This document shows positions 1 to 6,203 of a stretch of 31,270 nucleotides of DNA, in pieces. This stretch comes from a virus. A program made the position numbers and the translations under genes. The notes below the pieces were generated by a model that had not been told where the DNA came from, did not search any database, and was given only the letters and a program-made list of their open reading frames with translations. Within the stretch, counting starts at the first letter, position 1, and each line of letters opens with the position of its first letter. The DNA lies in the IMG/VR virus record IMGVR_UViG_3300030328_003716, positions 1 to 31,270 of that record; one strand, 5' to 3'.

Positions 1-1509
1 CCACAAAAGAAAATAATGGTGGTGTCGGCATCAAAGACAAGGGCTGATGACTTTGCACAGTTCTGTTTAAGACTGATAAGAGAGATGGAGTTGTTGAAGT
101 GCCTCGATCCTGACCGTGATGAGCAGAGAAGTGCGAGTAATAGGTTCGATGTCCGTCCGTCAATCCCTGACCAAAGCCCATCGGTGAAATCTGTCGGGAT
201 TTTTGGTCAGTTAACTGGTTCCAGAGCGGATTTAATCCTTGCGGATGACGTGGAAGTTCCAAATACAGCGTGGACAGTGGGTATGAGAGAAAAACTTTTG
301 TCATCTGTTGGTGAATTCAATGCAATTCTTAAGCCAGGAGGAGAGATTTTGTTCCTTGGTACTCCTCAAACCGAAGAAAGTATCTATAACAAACTTAGAT
401 TACGTGGATATACCTGTCGAATTTGGCCTTCACGTTATCCAGCTAACCCTGAACGATATGGTGATGCACTAGCTCCTTGTATTGCTGGAGAAGTTACACA
501 TAGAAAAGGTGATCCAACTGATCCAGATCGTTTCTCTGAATTAGATTTAGTCGAAAGAGAAGCTAGTTATGGTCGCTCTCAATTCAACTTACAGTTTCAA
601 CTTGATACCACTCTCTCTGATTTAGAAAGATTTCCTTTGCGACTAAATGATTTAGTTGTGATGGAGATAAAGGATCATGCACCTGAGAAAATTGTATGGT
701 CGTCAGGAGCTGACTATAGAATTAGTGACTTGCCTGCGGTGGGGTTCAGCGGAGATTACTACCACAGACCAGCGTTTTTACATGGCGACTGGTTGGAGTT
801 TCAAGGATGCGTCATGCACATTGACCCCAGTGGTAAAGGTGCAGACGAAACAGCCTATGCAATTGTCGCCCACCTCAACGGGAACTTATTTGTTTTGGAG
901 GTCGGTTCTTTCAGGGAAGGTTACACGGAAACTGTTTTAAAAGGTTTAGCCGAAGCTGCTAAAAGACAGAAGGTAAAGTTAATTCTCCTTGAAGATCAGT
1001 TCGGACAAGGAATGTTAGCCAGTCTTTTGCAACCATATCTTCGTAATATTTACCCTTGTACGATTGAACCAACAAGAAGCAATATGCAGAAGGAAAGAAG
1101 AATTATTAATGCACTTGAGCCTGTATTAAATCAACATAGATTGATAATGAATAGGTCGGTAATCGAAGTAGATTCCAAAGCCAGAGAGAATGATCCAGTC
1201 GAAAAAGCCTTGGCTTACCAACTATTCCATCAGTTAACTCATATCACCGTTGATAAGAATTGTTTGCAACATGATGACAGATTAGACGCATTAGCGGGTG
1301 CAGTTGAATATTGGAATGAATCTCTTGCTATAGATGAAGATAGAGCTATTAAAGAACGTGAATCAGAACTTTGGGATCTTGAGTTGGCTGCTTACAAAGG
1401 CGAAATTGAGGGGGCGCTTGACGCCAAAATCCTTGGTATCCCCCTCGACCAACTCCAAAAAACAGGACGAACTGGTAAAGGATGGTTCTCTCTTGCGGGA
1501 AGACATTAA
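1..1509 (+). CDS. terL: Terminase large subunit (partial, 5' end outside window)
   Basis: DNA-packaging motor ATPase/nuclease of the T7 gp19 type. The frame is open from base 1, and the residues before the first ATG (PQKKI, then MVVSASKTRADDF) read as part of the protein, so that ATG is internal and the Walker A region lies upstream of the window. Visible motifs are a Walker B (LILADDVEVP, about nt 232-261), motif III-like FLGTPQ (about nt 352-370), and a nuclease domain with its acidic ligands: MHIDPSGKG (Asp codon nt 823-825), LLEDQFGQG (about nt 985-1015) and HDDRLDALAGAVEYW (about nt 1270-1314). It docks on the portal protein, whose gene lies far away on the other strand (28587-30344). 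It heads a tightly packed plus-strand group with the next two genes. The family call is firm; the missing N-terminus is due to the window edge. Confidence 0.95.
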   Translation, partial: PQKKIMVVSASKTRADDFAQFCLRLIREMELLKCLDPDRDEQRSASNRFDVRPSIPDQSPSVKSVGIFGQLTGSRADLILADDVEVPNTAWTVGMREKLLSSVGEFNAILKPGGEILFLGTPQTEESIYNKLRLRGYTCRIWPSRYPANPERYGDALAPCIAGEVTHRKGDPTDPDRFSELDLVEREASYGRSQFNLQFQLDTTLSDLERFPLRLNDLVVMEIKDHAPEKIVWSSGADYRISDLPAVGFSGDYYHRPAFLHGDWLEFQGCVMHIDPSGKGADETAYAIVAHLNGNLFVLEVGSFREGYTETVLKGLAEAAKRQKVKLILLEDQFGQGMLASLLQPYLRNIYPCTIEPTRSNMQKERRIINALEPVLNQHRLIMNRSVIEVDSKARENDPVEKALAYQLFHQLTHITVDKNCLQHDDRLDALAGAVEYWNESLAIDEDRAIKERESELWDLELAAYKGEIEGALDAKILGIPLDQLQKTGRTGKGWFSLAGRH

Positions 1510-1699
1510 ACCTAGATATTTTGTAGTTCGTTTGCCTGGTGCTTTTACTTCTTGTGAAGAAGAAGCTGGATATCAAACTGTTGTTTTAGCTAGAACAGCT
1601 AATGAGGCATTTGAATCTGCTTGTGAAAGTAATTCATGGGAGCTTCTCCCTTTTGAAGTAGAGAATGTTCATGTCTTTCCCAAAGAAGTAAGAATGTAA
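1493..1699 (+). CDS. Small conserved-looking ORF downstream of terL (68 aa, TTG start proposed)
   Basis: A short open frame in +1 relation to terL, overlapping its last 17 nt if it starts at the TTG at 1493. That start has AAAGGA (1477-1482) ten bases upstream. The only in-frame ATG (1334) would overlap terL by 176 nt, so I prefer the TTG. The product contains RYFVVRLPGAFTSCEEEAGYQTVV and WELLPFEVENVHVFP, a mixed alpha/beta pattern without a TM segment or signal peptide. The stop codon shares one base with the ATG of the next gene (TAATG at 1697-1701), which suggests translational coupling and supports the ORF being real. I do not recognise a function. A C-terminal extension of terL by frameshift is an alternative that sequence alone cannot exclude. 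Confidence 0.6.
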   Translation: MREDIKPRYFVVRLPGAFTSCEEEAGYQTVVLARTANEAFESACESNSWELLPFEVENVHVFPKEVRM

Positions 1700-2418
1700 T
1701 GTCGGTTCCGAAAATTGAAGTTCAACGAATACAAGTCCCAGTTATTCGAGTTACCGAAATACAACCACCTCAGACTTCTTTACATGTCCCACAACCTATA
1801 ACAGTTCAATTAGGGTTTCCTGTTGCAGATATCCCTGGATGTGTTGAAGCACGAAGAGATAACAGAGAGAATAGTGCATTAGTAAATAACGACCCAAAAG
1901 GAAATGTTGTCTTATGCCAAGCGCAGTATCCAAGCTACAACGCAATGGATTACACGCCAGAAGAACTTGTATATCCACCAGAGGGTGAAACACAAAGATA
2001 TCCACAACCACCCATCCCAGCAGCGGACGCACCTCCCCCCAAGGAAATCGAGGATTGCCCGCCACCTGGCGCAGCGGAAGTTGGAACTAAAATCGAGGAT
2101 GGACGGAAAGAAATAACTGGATATCAATTAATAGGGAATCGTTGTGTTACTCAGTACGAAAAATTAACCCTTGATCAACAGATAATCAATGCCATACCAA
2201 CTGCTCCTCAAGTTGTCAGCACTACTGGCATTACTCTTATTGCTACAAGTGCGGCTCTGGCAACTCCTCTTCTCCTTAAGGCAGTTAAGCCAATAGTTAA
2301 ACAGATAATTAATAAGATAAAAAAGAAATTAGGAAAGCCAATTAGACCTTTAACTCCAGCAGAAAAAAGAGCTAATTCGTATCGAGAGAAGAAGGGCTTA
2401 CCACCTCTAAAGGTTTAA
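1699..2418 (+). CDS. Conserved cyanophage-type proline-rich membrane-associated protein, function unknown
   Basis: A 239-aa protein. The N-terminal half is rich in Pro, Val and Gln and contains FPVADIPGCVEARRDN, NDPKGNVVLC and PSYNAMDYTPEELVYPPEG, a signature I associate with structural or hypothetical proteins of cyanobacterial phages. Four or more Cys residues (IPGCVEA, VLCQAQ, EDCPPP, NRCVTQ) could form disulfides. One hydrophobic segment (STTGITLIATSAALATPLLL, about residues 174-193) is followed by a strongly basic tail (KQIINKIKKKLGKPIRPL), so it may anchor in or attack a membrane. Start ATG overlaps the preceding stop by one base. Its 3' end overlaps the opposing gene at 2372 by 47 nt, tail to tail. 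The role is inferred only from family resemblance recalled from memory. Confidence 0.75.
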   Translation: MSVPKIEVQRIQVPVIRVTEIQPPQTSLHVPQPITVQLGFPVADIPGCVEARRDNRENSALVNNDPKGNVVLCQAQYPSYNAMDYTPEELVYPPEGETQRYPQPPIPAADAPPPKEIEDCPPPGAAEVGTKIEDGRKEITGYQLIGNRCVTQYEKLTLDQQIINAIPTAPQVVSTTGITLIATSAALATPLLLKAVKPIVKQIINKIKKKLGKPIRPLTPAEKRANSYREKKGLPPLKV

Positions 2419-2980
2419 CATCATGTCTATGAGGTAAGACCTGACCAGGCTTTGATCTAACTATTACGTCCGCACATATTGCGTGATATGGAGAATTTTC
2501 ATGAAATTCTATCCCAGCAAGCTTGAGTTCCCCGCAATTCTTTAATCTTGTGATTTCGTAATCTAGTCTTTTAAATTCATTGACTTCATCCATTAATCTG
2601 ATTTGACGATCAACAATTGCTTTACATCTTTCTTGAAAAGAACCGTCTAAAGGAATAGAGAAATTGATGCTTACACCAAGATTGAGGGCATGGTTATCTT
2701 TCTGTCCAGTACGAGTAGCTACGTGGTGAGAGAGGGTTCCATCATCGTTATACGAAGGAGCATCGTACCAATATTCTCTAGGAAGACTATATGTATGTGA
2801 ATCGGTTACGAAAGGTGACACAGTTAACATAGGCCCCTGACAAATGATATTGCCCCCATAGTGATTTGTAACACTGTTTCCAGGAAGGTTCTGGATTCCC
2901 ATATTGGTTACACTCCCACTACTATTAGCCACGGGAGCTGCCGTAGAACTTGTCTGCGCTACGGCGCTCCCTCCATACAA
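2372..2980 (-). CDS. Cyanophage-type exported protein (third of three); start codon uncertain
   Basis: The conserved-looking body runs from AQTSSTAAPVANSSGSVTN through NHYGGNIICQGPMLTVSPFV, RTGQKDNHALNLGVSINFSIPLDGSFQERCKAIVD, RLKNCGELKLAGIEFHENSPYHAICADV. This pattern matches my memory of small exported proteins of cyanobacterial myophages. A signal-peptide-like stretch (NNFRLFPVIAAFFLYGGSAVA, cut before Q) precedes it, but no ATG, GTG or TTG lies just upstream of that stretch in this frame. The choices are TTG at 2980 (inside the hydrophobic stretch, used here), an AUA at 2995-2993 sharing one base with the upstream stop, or ATG at 3166, which would overlap the upstream gene by about 170 nt. 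The frame itself is open to 3166. Last gene of a four-gene minus-strand unit. Function unknown. Confidence 0.65.
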   Translation of the reverse strand: MYGGSAVAQTSSTAAPVANSSGSVTNMGIQNLPGNSVTNHYGGNIICQGPMLTVSPFVTDSHTYSLPREYWYDAPSYNDDGTLSHHVATRTGQKDNHALNLGVSINFSIPLDGSFQERCKAIVDRQIRLMDEVNEFKRLDYEITRLKNCGELKLAGIEFHENSPYHAICADVIVRSKPGQVLPHRHDVKPLEVVSPSSLDTN

Positions 2981-2994
2981 GAAAAACGCTGCTA

Positions 2995-3420
2995 TTACTG
3001 GGAAAAGACGGAAGTTGTTTCTGTGGTGGACTCTATATTTGTTGTTCGATTGATAGTGGTTATGTTGGACAGACCAGGGCCTTGATATGTTTCTACATAT
3101 TGAAACGCCTGACCACCATTTGTGATCGTAACGCTTGGCCTTGTGGTGAGGTCTAAGCCTGTCCATGATTGAGTTTGTCCATCAACTGTTCCTGTAATGG
3201 TGGTGCTATTTGGAGAGATTGTTGATCCATCTATAGTTAAATTAGAACCGTTAATTGAATATTGATGGCCAGTATTATAATCGTGAGAAACAATACTTTC
3301 TACGACCGTTGAAACAGTACGAGTAGTGGAAGTCATGCTTCCCTGAGAGAAATTTGGCACTACAGGTACACTATAAGCAGGAGAACTTATAAGTAATAGT
3401 AGTGGCAAAAGCCGCTTCAT
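2995..3420 (-). CDS. Cyanophage-type exported protein with signal peptide (second of three)
   Basis: A 141-aa protein. The N-terminus MKRLLPLLLLISSPAYS is a clear signal peptide (basic n-region, Leu core, small residues before a predicted cut at PAYS/VP). The mature part is Ser/Thr/Asn-rich and beta-like, with VVPNFSQGSMTSTTRTVSTVV, HDYNTGHQYSINGSNLTI and TGLDLTTRPSVTITNGGQAFQ. The ATG at 3420 overlaps the stop of the upstream gene by one base (TGATG on the coding strand); a GTG one codon earlier is less likely. The architecture is shared with the two neighbouring exported proteins: short signal peptide, repetitive Ser/Thr-rich body. Export implies the product acts in the periplasm or outer envelope of the host, or is added to virions after export. 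Function not recognised. Confidence 0.75.
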   Translation of the reverse strand: MKRLLPLLLLISSPAYSVPVVPNFSQGSMTSTTRTVSTVVESIVSHDYNTGHQYSINGSNLTIDGSTISPNSTTITGTVDGQTQSWTGLDLTTRPSVTITNGGQAFQYVETYQGPGLSNITTINRTTNIESTTETTSVFSQ

Positions 3421-3905
3421 CACTTAATAGTTAAAGCACTCTCTACACTTCCAATCGCAGAAGTACCAGCGCCACCAGCAGTCAAGGTGATTGCACCCTG
3501 GCTTGTAATCGTACCCGCTAAATTTCCTGCTACGCCAGCAGCAGTAGAAGTAACATCGCTAAAATTGCCGACTGCTCCTACTGACGGTGCGGACGTAGGA
3601 ACAGCATCCCCTTGTGTATAAGACTGAGAAAAGGAGAAGGCCGCTCCTGCTGTATCTTGTGTCGCACTGATCGTTCCAGGCGAATAAAGGCCACTCGTAA
3701 TTGTCCCCGTCGAGACGGCTCCCGCAGTTGTGCCATCAGTGGTGTCAATGTTTGATCCTGATACAGAAAAAGATGAGCCAATCCTTTCAGCAGCAGTTGC
3801 AGCAGCGTTAACTGTTAACTGAGTTGAAGTGGTTATTGCATGTGTTATATCAGCTCTAGCAGGAAAAGGAACTAGAATTAATACAAGTAGAAGAAACTTT
3901 TTCAT
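3420..3905 (-). CDS. Cyanophage-type exported Ser/Thr/Gly/Ala-rich protein with signal peptide (first of three)
   Basis: A 161-aa protein beginning MKKFLLLVLILVPFPARA, a textbook signal peptide cut before DITHAITTSTQLTV. The mature part is low-complexity and rich in Thr, Ser, Gly and Ala (GSNIDTTDGTTAGAVSTGTI, GVAGNLAGTITSQGAITLTA), consistent with a beta-strand-rich secreted protein. I recall similar proteins starting with a DITH motif after the signal peptide in cyanobacterial myophages, but cannot verify this here. Its ATG overlaps the stop of the upstream gene by four bases (ATGA), so the two are probably translationally coupled. It is the second gene of the minus-strand unit 4366 to 2372. 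Confidence 0.75.
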   Translation of the reverse strand: MKKFLLLVLILVPFPARADITHAITTSTQLTVNAAATAAERIGSSFSVSGSNIDTTDGTTAGAVSTGTITSGLYSPGTISATQDTAGAAFSFSQSYTQGDAVPTSAPSVGAVGNFSDVTSTAAGVAGNLAGTITSQGAITLTAGGAGTSAIGSVESALTIK

Positions 3906-4366
3906 TCTTTTTCCTCTAATGATTGAGCAGGTGGTTGAACAACTTGTTGAAGTTCGCCACCGTCAGGAGATTGAATACGAATAGGAGTTTGGACTCGAAT
4001 AATTTGCTCACCAGCTTGAGCTTGAGCGGTATTAGCTGTATTGGCTGCCATCATTTTTTCCATATCTTCTTTTGTAACGCCACCTCCATTCTTCTTAGAT
4101 GCAGCCTGGACGCCAAAAGTCGTGAGAGTTGAGGTAAAAATCGAGGCAATAAAGGTCGGATCGAAGGTCTGCTTAGGAATTCCTGGAACTTCAATGTACG
4201 CCAAAGTTAAACAGAACCCACTCCAAATGACTATTCCTAATCTGACCGCTACTCCGACCAAAGCAATTTGTTCTTCTTTATCGGGAGTAAGATCTTGAAG
4301 CTTTCCTAAGACTCCTTTTTTCTTTTCCTCTGGAACAGAGGAAGGAACGGATTGGTTGTCTGCCAT
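3902..4366 (-). CDS. Cyanophage-type single-TM protein, possible holin-like or envelope protein
   Basis: A 154-aa product starting MADNQSVPSSVPEEKKK; an upstream in-frame ATG (4384) would add only six mostly hydrophobic residues, so I use 4366. An amphipathic cytosolic segment (GVLGKLQDLTPDKEEQIALVG) precedes one clear TM helix (VAVRLGIVIWSGFCLTLAYI, about residues 39-58), a second semi-hydrophobic stretch (DPTFIASIFTSTLTTFGVQAA), and a soluble Gln/Pro-rich tail. The pattern DLTPDKEEQIALV...RLGI.IWSG...DPTFIASIFT is one I associate with conserved cyanophage proteins of unknown role. The size and TM layout would fit a holin or pinholin, but there is no direct proof. It leads the minus-strand unit and is divergent from the plus-strand gene at 4426; the 59-bp gap presumably holds start signals, though I found no clear promoter. 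Confidence 0.7.
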   Translation of the reverse strand: MADNQSVPSSVPEEKKKGVLGKLQDLTPDKEEQIALVGVAVRLGIVIWSGFCLTLAYIEVPGIPKQTFDPTFIASIFTSTLTTFGVQAASKKNGGGVTKEDMEKMMAANTANTAQAQAGEQIIRVQTPIRIQSPDGGELQQVVQPPAQSLEEKE

Positions 4367-4425
4367 GAATAGAAAGAAACACAATCCAACATTAGCGGTA
4401 AACTAAGAGAAATACAGACAAGACT

Positions 4426-4647
4426 ATGTGTGGCTCAGGATTAAGTGAAAAAAAAGACAGTGAAACTTTAGACTTTCCTGATGATCAAAATAAGTACAGC
4501 TCGATAGCAGGAACTAGAACTGGATCATTTTCTAATAGATCACTTGGTCCTGCTGGAAGTCATGGTGTTTACATGGATGGAGATATTGAAAGCAATGGAA
4601 CTCAAAAATTTATTCGTAAAAATAGTAAATGGGTTCCTCTAGCATGA
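4426..4647 (+). CDS. Small hypothetical protein (73 aa)
   Basis: A short hydrophilic protein starting MCGSGLSEKKDSE, with TRTGSFSNRSLGPAGSHGVYMDGDIESNG and a C-terminus QKFIRKNSKWVPLA. There is no TM segment or signal peptide. The stop codon overlaps the ATG of the next gene by four bases (ATGA at 4644-4647), typical of a coupled phage gene pair, which is the best evidence that it is expressed. The N-terminal Met-Cys-Gly is shared with two other virion-linked proteins in this window (gp14 at 9940 and the gp7.3-like protein at 30656). No function is recognised. Confidence 0.6.
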   Translation: MCGSGLSEKKDSETLDFPDDQNKYSSIAGTRTGSFSNRSLGPAGSHGVYMDGDIESNGTQKFIRKNSKWVPLA

Positions 4648-4811
4648 ATGAGATATGGGCAGCACTTGTTGGAGTCGCAGCAACTACAGTTGTAGTCGCT
4701 ATTAGTAACAATAGCTCAAGAAAAGAGAGAGATATCCGTGAATTATTCCACCGAGTTGTAGCACTTGAGAAACAAGTGGCATCGTTAAAGCCAAGGAATT
4801 GGCGTGGTTAA
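4644..4811 (+). CDS. Small one-TM protein with coiled-coil tail (55 aa)
   Basis: The start at 4644 (MNEIWAALVG) overlaps the previous stop as ATGA; an in-frame ATG at 4629 would overlap more and is less likely. An N-terminal TM helix (IWAALVGVAATTVVVAI, about residues 4-20) is followed by a charged helix with heptad character (RKERDIRELFHRVVALEKQVASL). This topology occurs in small phage lysis-associated proteins (inner-membrane spanin-like or holin-modulator proteins) and in short cyanophage hypotheticals. It sits next to other small membrane proteins. The lysis assignment is an inference from layout alone. Its 3' end overlaps the stop of the convergent gene at 4808 by four bases. Confidence 0.6.
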   Translation: MNEIWAALVGVAATTVVVAISNNSSRKERDIRELFHRVVALEKQVASLKPRNWRG

Positions 4812-5029
4812 AACTTGGGAATATTTAAGCCTTGGCTTGGTAAAGCTGTTGGTAAAGCTGGTCCTGATAGGTCAGGTAGTTTTATTGACTTTGTGATTTG
4901 CTCGATTGCTTGATCCATTAAAGCGTCTTTGTTTCCTTGGAACCAAAAGAAGCCATACGCCCCGCCACCAACAATAGTTAGGACACCAACGCCACTAGCT
5001 ATTGCAATTCCATCAATAATTTTCCTCAT
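4808..5029 (-). CDS. Small cyanophage-type membrane protein (73 aa)
   Basis: Starts MRKIIDGIAIASGVGVLTIV and continues GGGAYGFFWFQGNKDALMDQ, giving one N-terminal TM helix or uncleaved signal anchor (about residues 7-30). It is followed by an amphipathic helix (MDQAIEQITKSIKLPDL) and a Pro/Leu-rich tail (ALPTALPSQGLNIPKF). I recall proteins with the same plan (MKK.VD.. TM, Ala/Ile-rich helix, LPDL..., Pro-rich tail) in cyanobacterial myophages. It is an isolated minus-strand gene between plus-strand genes, divergent from the capsid gene. Between the two starts lies the 161-bp leader described separately. Function unknown. Confidence 0.7.
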   Translation of the reverse strand: MRKIIDGIAIASGVGVLTIVGGGAYGFFWFQGNKDALMDQAIEQITKSIKLPDLSGPALPTALPSQGLNIPKF

Positions 5030-5043
5030 AAAATAAGAGAAAC

Positions 5044-5072
5044 TTAGTAAATGATAGCGTTTTTGCTAATAT
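5044..5072 (+). promoter_or_regulatory. Candidate extended -10 promoter for the capsid operon
   Basis: An extended -10 element TGCTAATAT (TG-n-TAATAT, hexamer at 5067-5072) is preceded at a 17-bp spacing by a weak -35-like TTAGTA (5044-5049). The expected transcription start, 7-8 bases past the hexamer, falls at about 5079-5080, where the first predicted stem of the structured leader begins. This is a host-sigma type reading. A phage RNA polymerase promoter in the same gap cannot be excluded because its consensus is not known here. Confidence 0.4.
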
Positions 5073-5078
5073 TTAAAC

Positions 5079-5183
5079 ACCTAGACCCTTCTTGCAGCTA
5101 CAACGGCCCTTTGCGGAGGATACCCAGAGTAAATGAAGATTAGGTCGGGGACTCAAAACCCAATTCTTTTCATTTATCTAGGT
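5079..5183 (+). ncRNA. Predicted three-way-junction 5' leader RNA before the capsid gene
   Basis: Hand folding gives three nested or adjacent helices. P1 is ACCTAGA 5079-5085 with TCTAGGT 5177-5183. P2 is CCTTC 5087-5091 with GGAGG 5115-5119 (one G-U), extended after a two-base bulge by 5094-5097 with 5111-5114. P3 is 5130-5139 with 5167-5176 (ten pairs, one G-U). P1 and P3 abut with no unpaired base, so they could stack. The 3' strand of P1 contains AGGT, the apparent ribosome-binding site eight bases before the capsid ATG, and P2 hides a second GGAGG. The layout would suit a cis-regulatory RNA, but I cannot match it to a known family and no covariation was tested. Confidence 0.4.
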
Positions 5184-5198
5184 CATTTCTATGGCTAA
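5133..5198 (+). CDS. Possible 21-codon leader ORF overlapping the capsid start
   Basis: An ATG at 5133 opens a frame encoding MKIRSGTQNPILFIYLGHFYG, ending at TAA 5196-5198, so it overlaps the first eight bases of the capsid gene in another frame. The strongest Shine-Dalgarno in the leader, GGAGGA (5115-5120), lies 12 bases upstream of this ATG rather than in front of the capsid ATG. Translation of it would melt stems P3 and P1 and expose the capsid start, a plausible coupling mechanism. It is very short, so coding status is uncertain. Confidence 0.3.
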   Translation: MKIRSGTQNPILFIYLGHFYG

Positions 5199-6168
5199 CT
5201 TTACAGCTTCGCGGCTGGGTTATGTAAATAACACTGGTACAGCGAACTATGCTAATCTTAATGAATTATTCCTGAAAGTCTTTTCAGGAGAAGTGCTTAC
5301 AGCCTTTCGTAAGGCTACTGTATTCGAGCAATTGCATACAGTTAGAACAATTGCATCAGGAAAATCAGCCCAATTTCCAATAATTGGACTTTCTTCAACT
5401 GCATATCATACTCCAGGCACCCAGCTAACAGGTAACGCAATCAAACATGCGGAAGCCACTATTAACATAGATGATAAACTTGTCTCTAACGTGTTCATTG
5501 CGGACATAGACGAGGCCAAGAATCATTATGATGTGAGATCTCAGTACTCAACTGAGATGGGCAATGCATTAGCTTATACATTTGATAAGAATGTAGCAGC
5601 AATGGTTGCACAAGCAGCACGTACTTCTACTAACGCTAATACTGACCTTCCTGGAGGTACACGTATTAAGATTGTTGCTGGTAGTAAAGCAGCAATTACT
5701 GGTACTCAGTTAGCTGCTGCAATGTTCTCCGCTGCTCAGCAGATGGACGAGAACAACTTGCCTGAGAATGATAGATACTGCGTCATGGCTCCTGCCGAGT
5801 ATTACAAGCTCGCTCAGCATACAGACGCTATCAACCGTGACTGGGGTGGCCAAGGTGCTTATGCAGATGGCACAGTATTGAAAATAGCTGGACTACATAT
5901 CATTAAGTCCAACCACCTTCCAACTACAAACCGTTCTGCTGTAACTGGTGAGAACAACACCTATCACGCTAACTACACTGACAGTGTTTCACTTGTGTTC
6001 AACAAGCAAGCTGTTGGTACTGTGAAGTTGATGGATCTCAAGATGGAACAAACTGGATCTGATGTTCATGCTTTATGGCAGGGTACATTTATGGTTGGTT
6101 CTATGGCTCATGGTAGTGGCGTTCTTCGTCCTGACTGTGCAGTTGAAATCTATACAGCTACTAGCTGA
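5191..6168 (+). CDS. 10: Major capsid protein (T7 gp10-like)
   Basis: A 325-aa HK97-fold capsid protein of the T7 gp10 family. Family-typical stretches are MANFTASRLGYVN, NLNELFLKVFSGEVLTAFRKATVF, TIASGKSAQFPIIGLSSTAYHTPG, VSNVFIADIDEAKNHYDVRSQYSTEMGNALAY and, near the end, WGGQGAYADGTVLKIAGLHIIKSNHLP. Length is close to T7 gp10A (about 345 aa). It should assemble around the scaffold protein, yet the scaffold gene is at 27641-28441 on the other strand. Codons here look more GC-rich and less biased to A/T endings than in gp15 and gp16, as is common for highly expressed capsid genes. It is followed by a strong terminator, as in T7. No sign of a frameshifted 10B-type extension was seen. Confidence 0.95.
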   Translation: MANFTASRLGYVNNTGTANYANLNELFLKVFSGEVLTAFRKATVFEQLHTVRTIASGKSAQFPIIGLSSTAYHTPGTQLTGNAIKHAEATINIDDKLVSNVFIADIDEAKNHYDVRSQYSTEMGNALAYTFDKNVAAMVAQAARTSTNANTDLPGGTRIKIVAGSKAAITGTQLAAAMFSAAQQMDENNLPENDRYCVMAPAEYYKLAQHTDAINRDWGGQGAYADGTVLKIAGLHIIKSNHLPTTNRSAVTGENNTYHANYTDSVSLVFNKQAVGTVKLMDLKMEQTGSDVHALWQGTFMVGSMAHGSGVLRPDCAVEIYTATS

Positions 6169-6175
6169 TCTTTAT

Positions 6176-6200
6176 GGGGGGCTTGTCCCCCCTTCTTTTT
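6176..6200 (+). terminator. Rho-independent terminator after the capsid gene
   Basis: Six G (6176-6181), loop CTTGT (6182-6186), six C (6187-6192), then TTCTTTTTA. It is an all-GC stem with a U-rich tail, starting eight bases after the capsid stop and ending just before the gp11 ATG at 6204. Its position equals that of T-phi between genes 10 and 11 of T7; partial readthrough would set the capsid-to-tail expression ratio. Confidence 0.85.
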
Positions 6201-6203
6201 ATT

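Noticed and set aside
677-2127. Alternative-frame ORFs inside terL and the 239-aa gene (both strands)
   Set aside because: They lie within well-supported genes, have odd Cys/Trp/His-rich composition and no ribosome-binding sites or family motifs.
2995-3006. Classical -1 ribosomal slippery heptamer joining the second and third exported proteins
   Set aside because: The run is TTTTCCC, but in the zero frame the heptamer reads C TTT TCC, which does not fit X XXY YYZ; kept only as an open option in the finding.
4367-4425. Divergent promoter pair between the 4366 and 4426 genes
   Set aside because: Only weak hexamers with poor spacing could be found on either strand (for example TAATGT on the minus strand with a 21-bp spacer).
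5079-5165. A tRNA or tmRNA in the leader before the capsid gene
   Set aside because: The segment GGTCGGGGACTCAAAACCC looks slightly like a T-arm, but there is no matching acceptor stem, anticodon arm or TTCRA loop.
6174-6203. In-frame ATG at 6174 as the gp11 start
   Set aside because: It would make the terminator hairpin coding (MGGLSPLLFI) and adds residues absent from the gp11 family N-terminus, which begins at MSLL.
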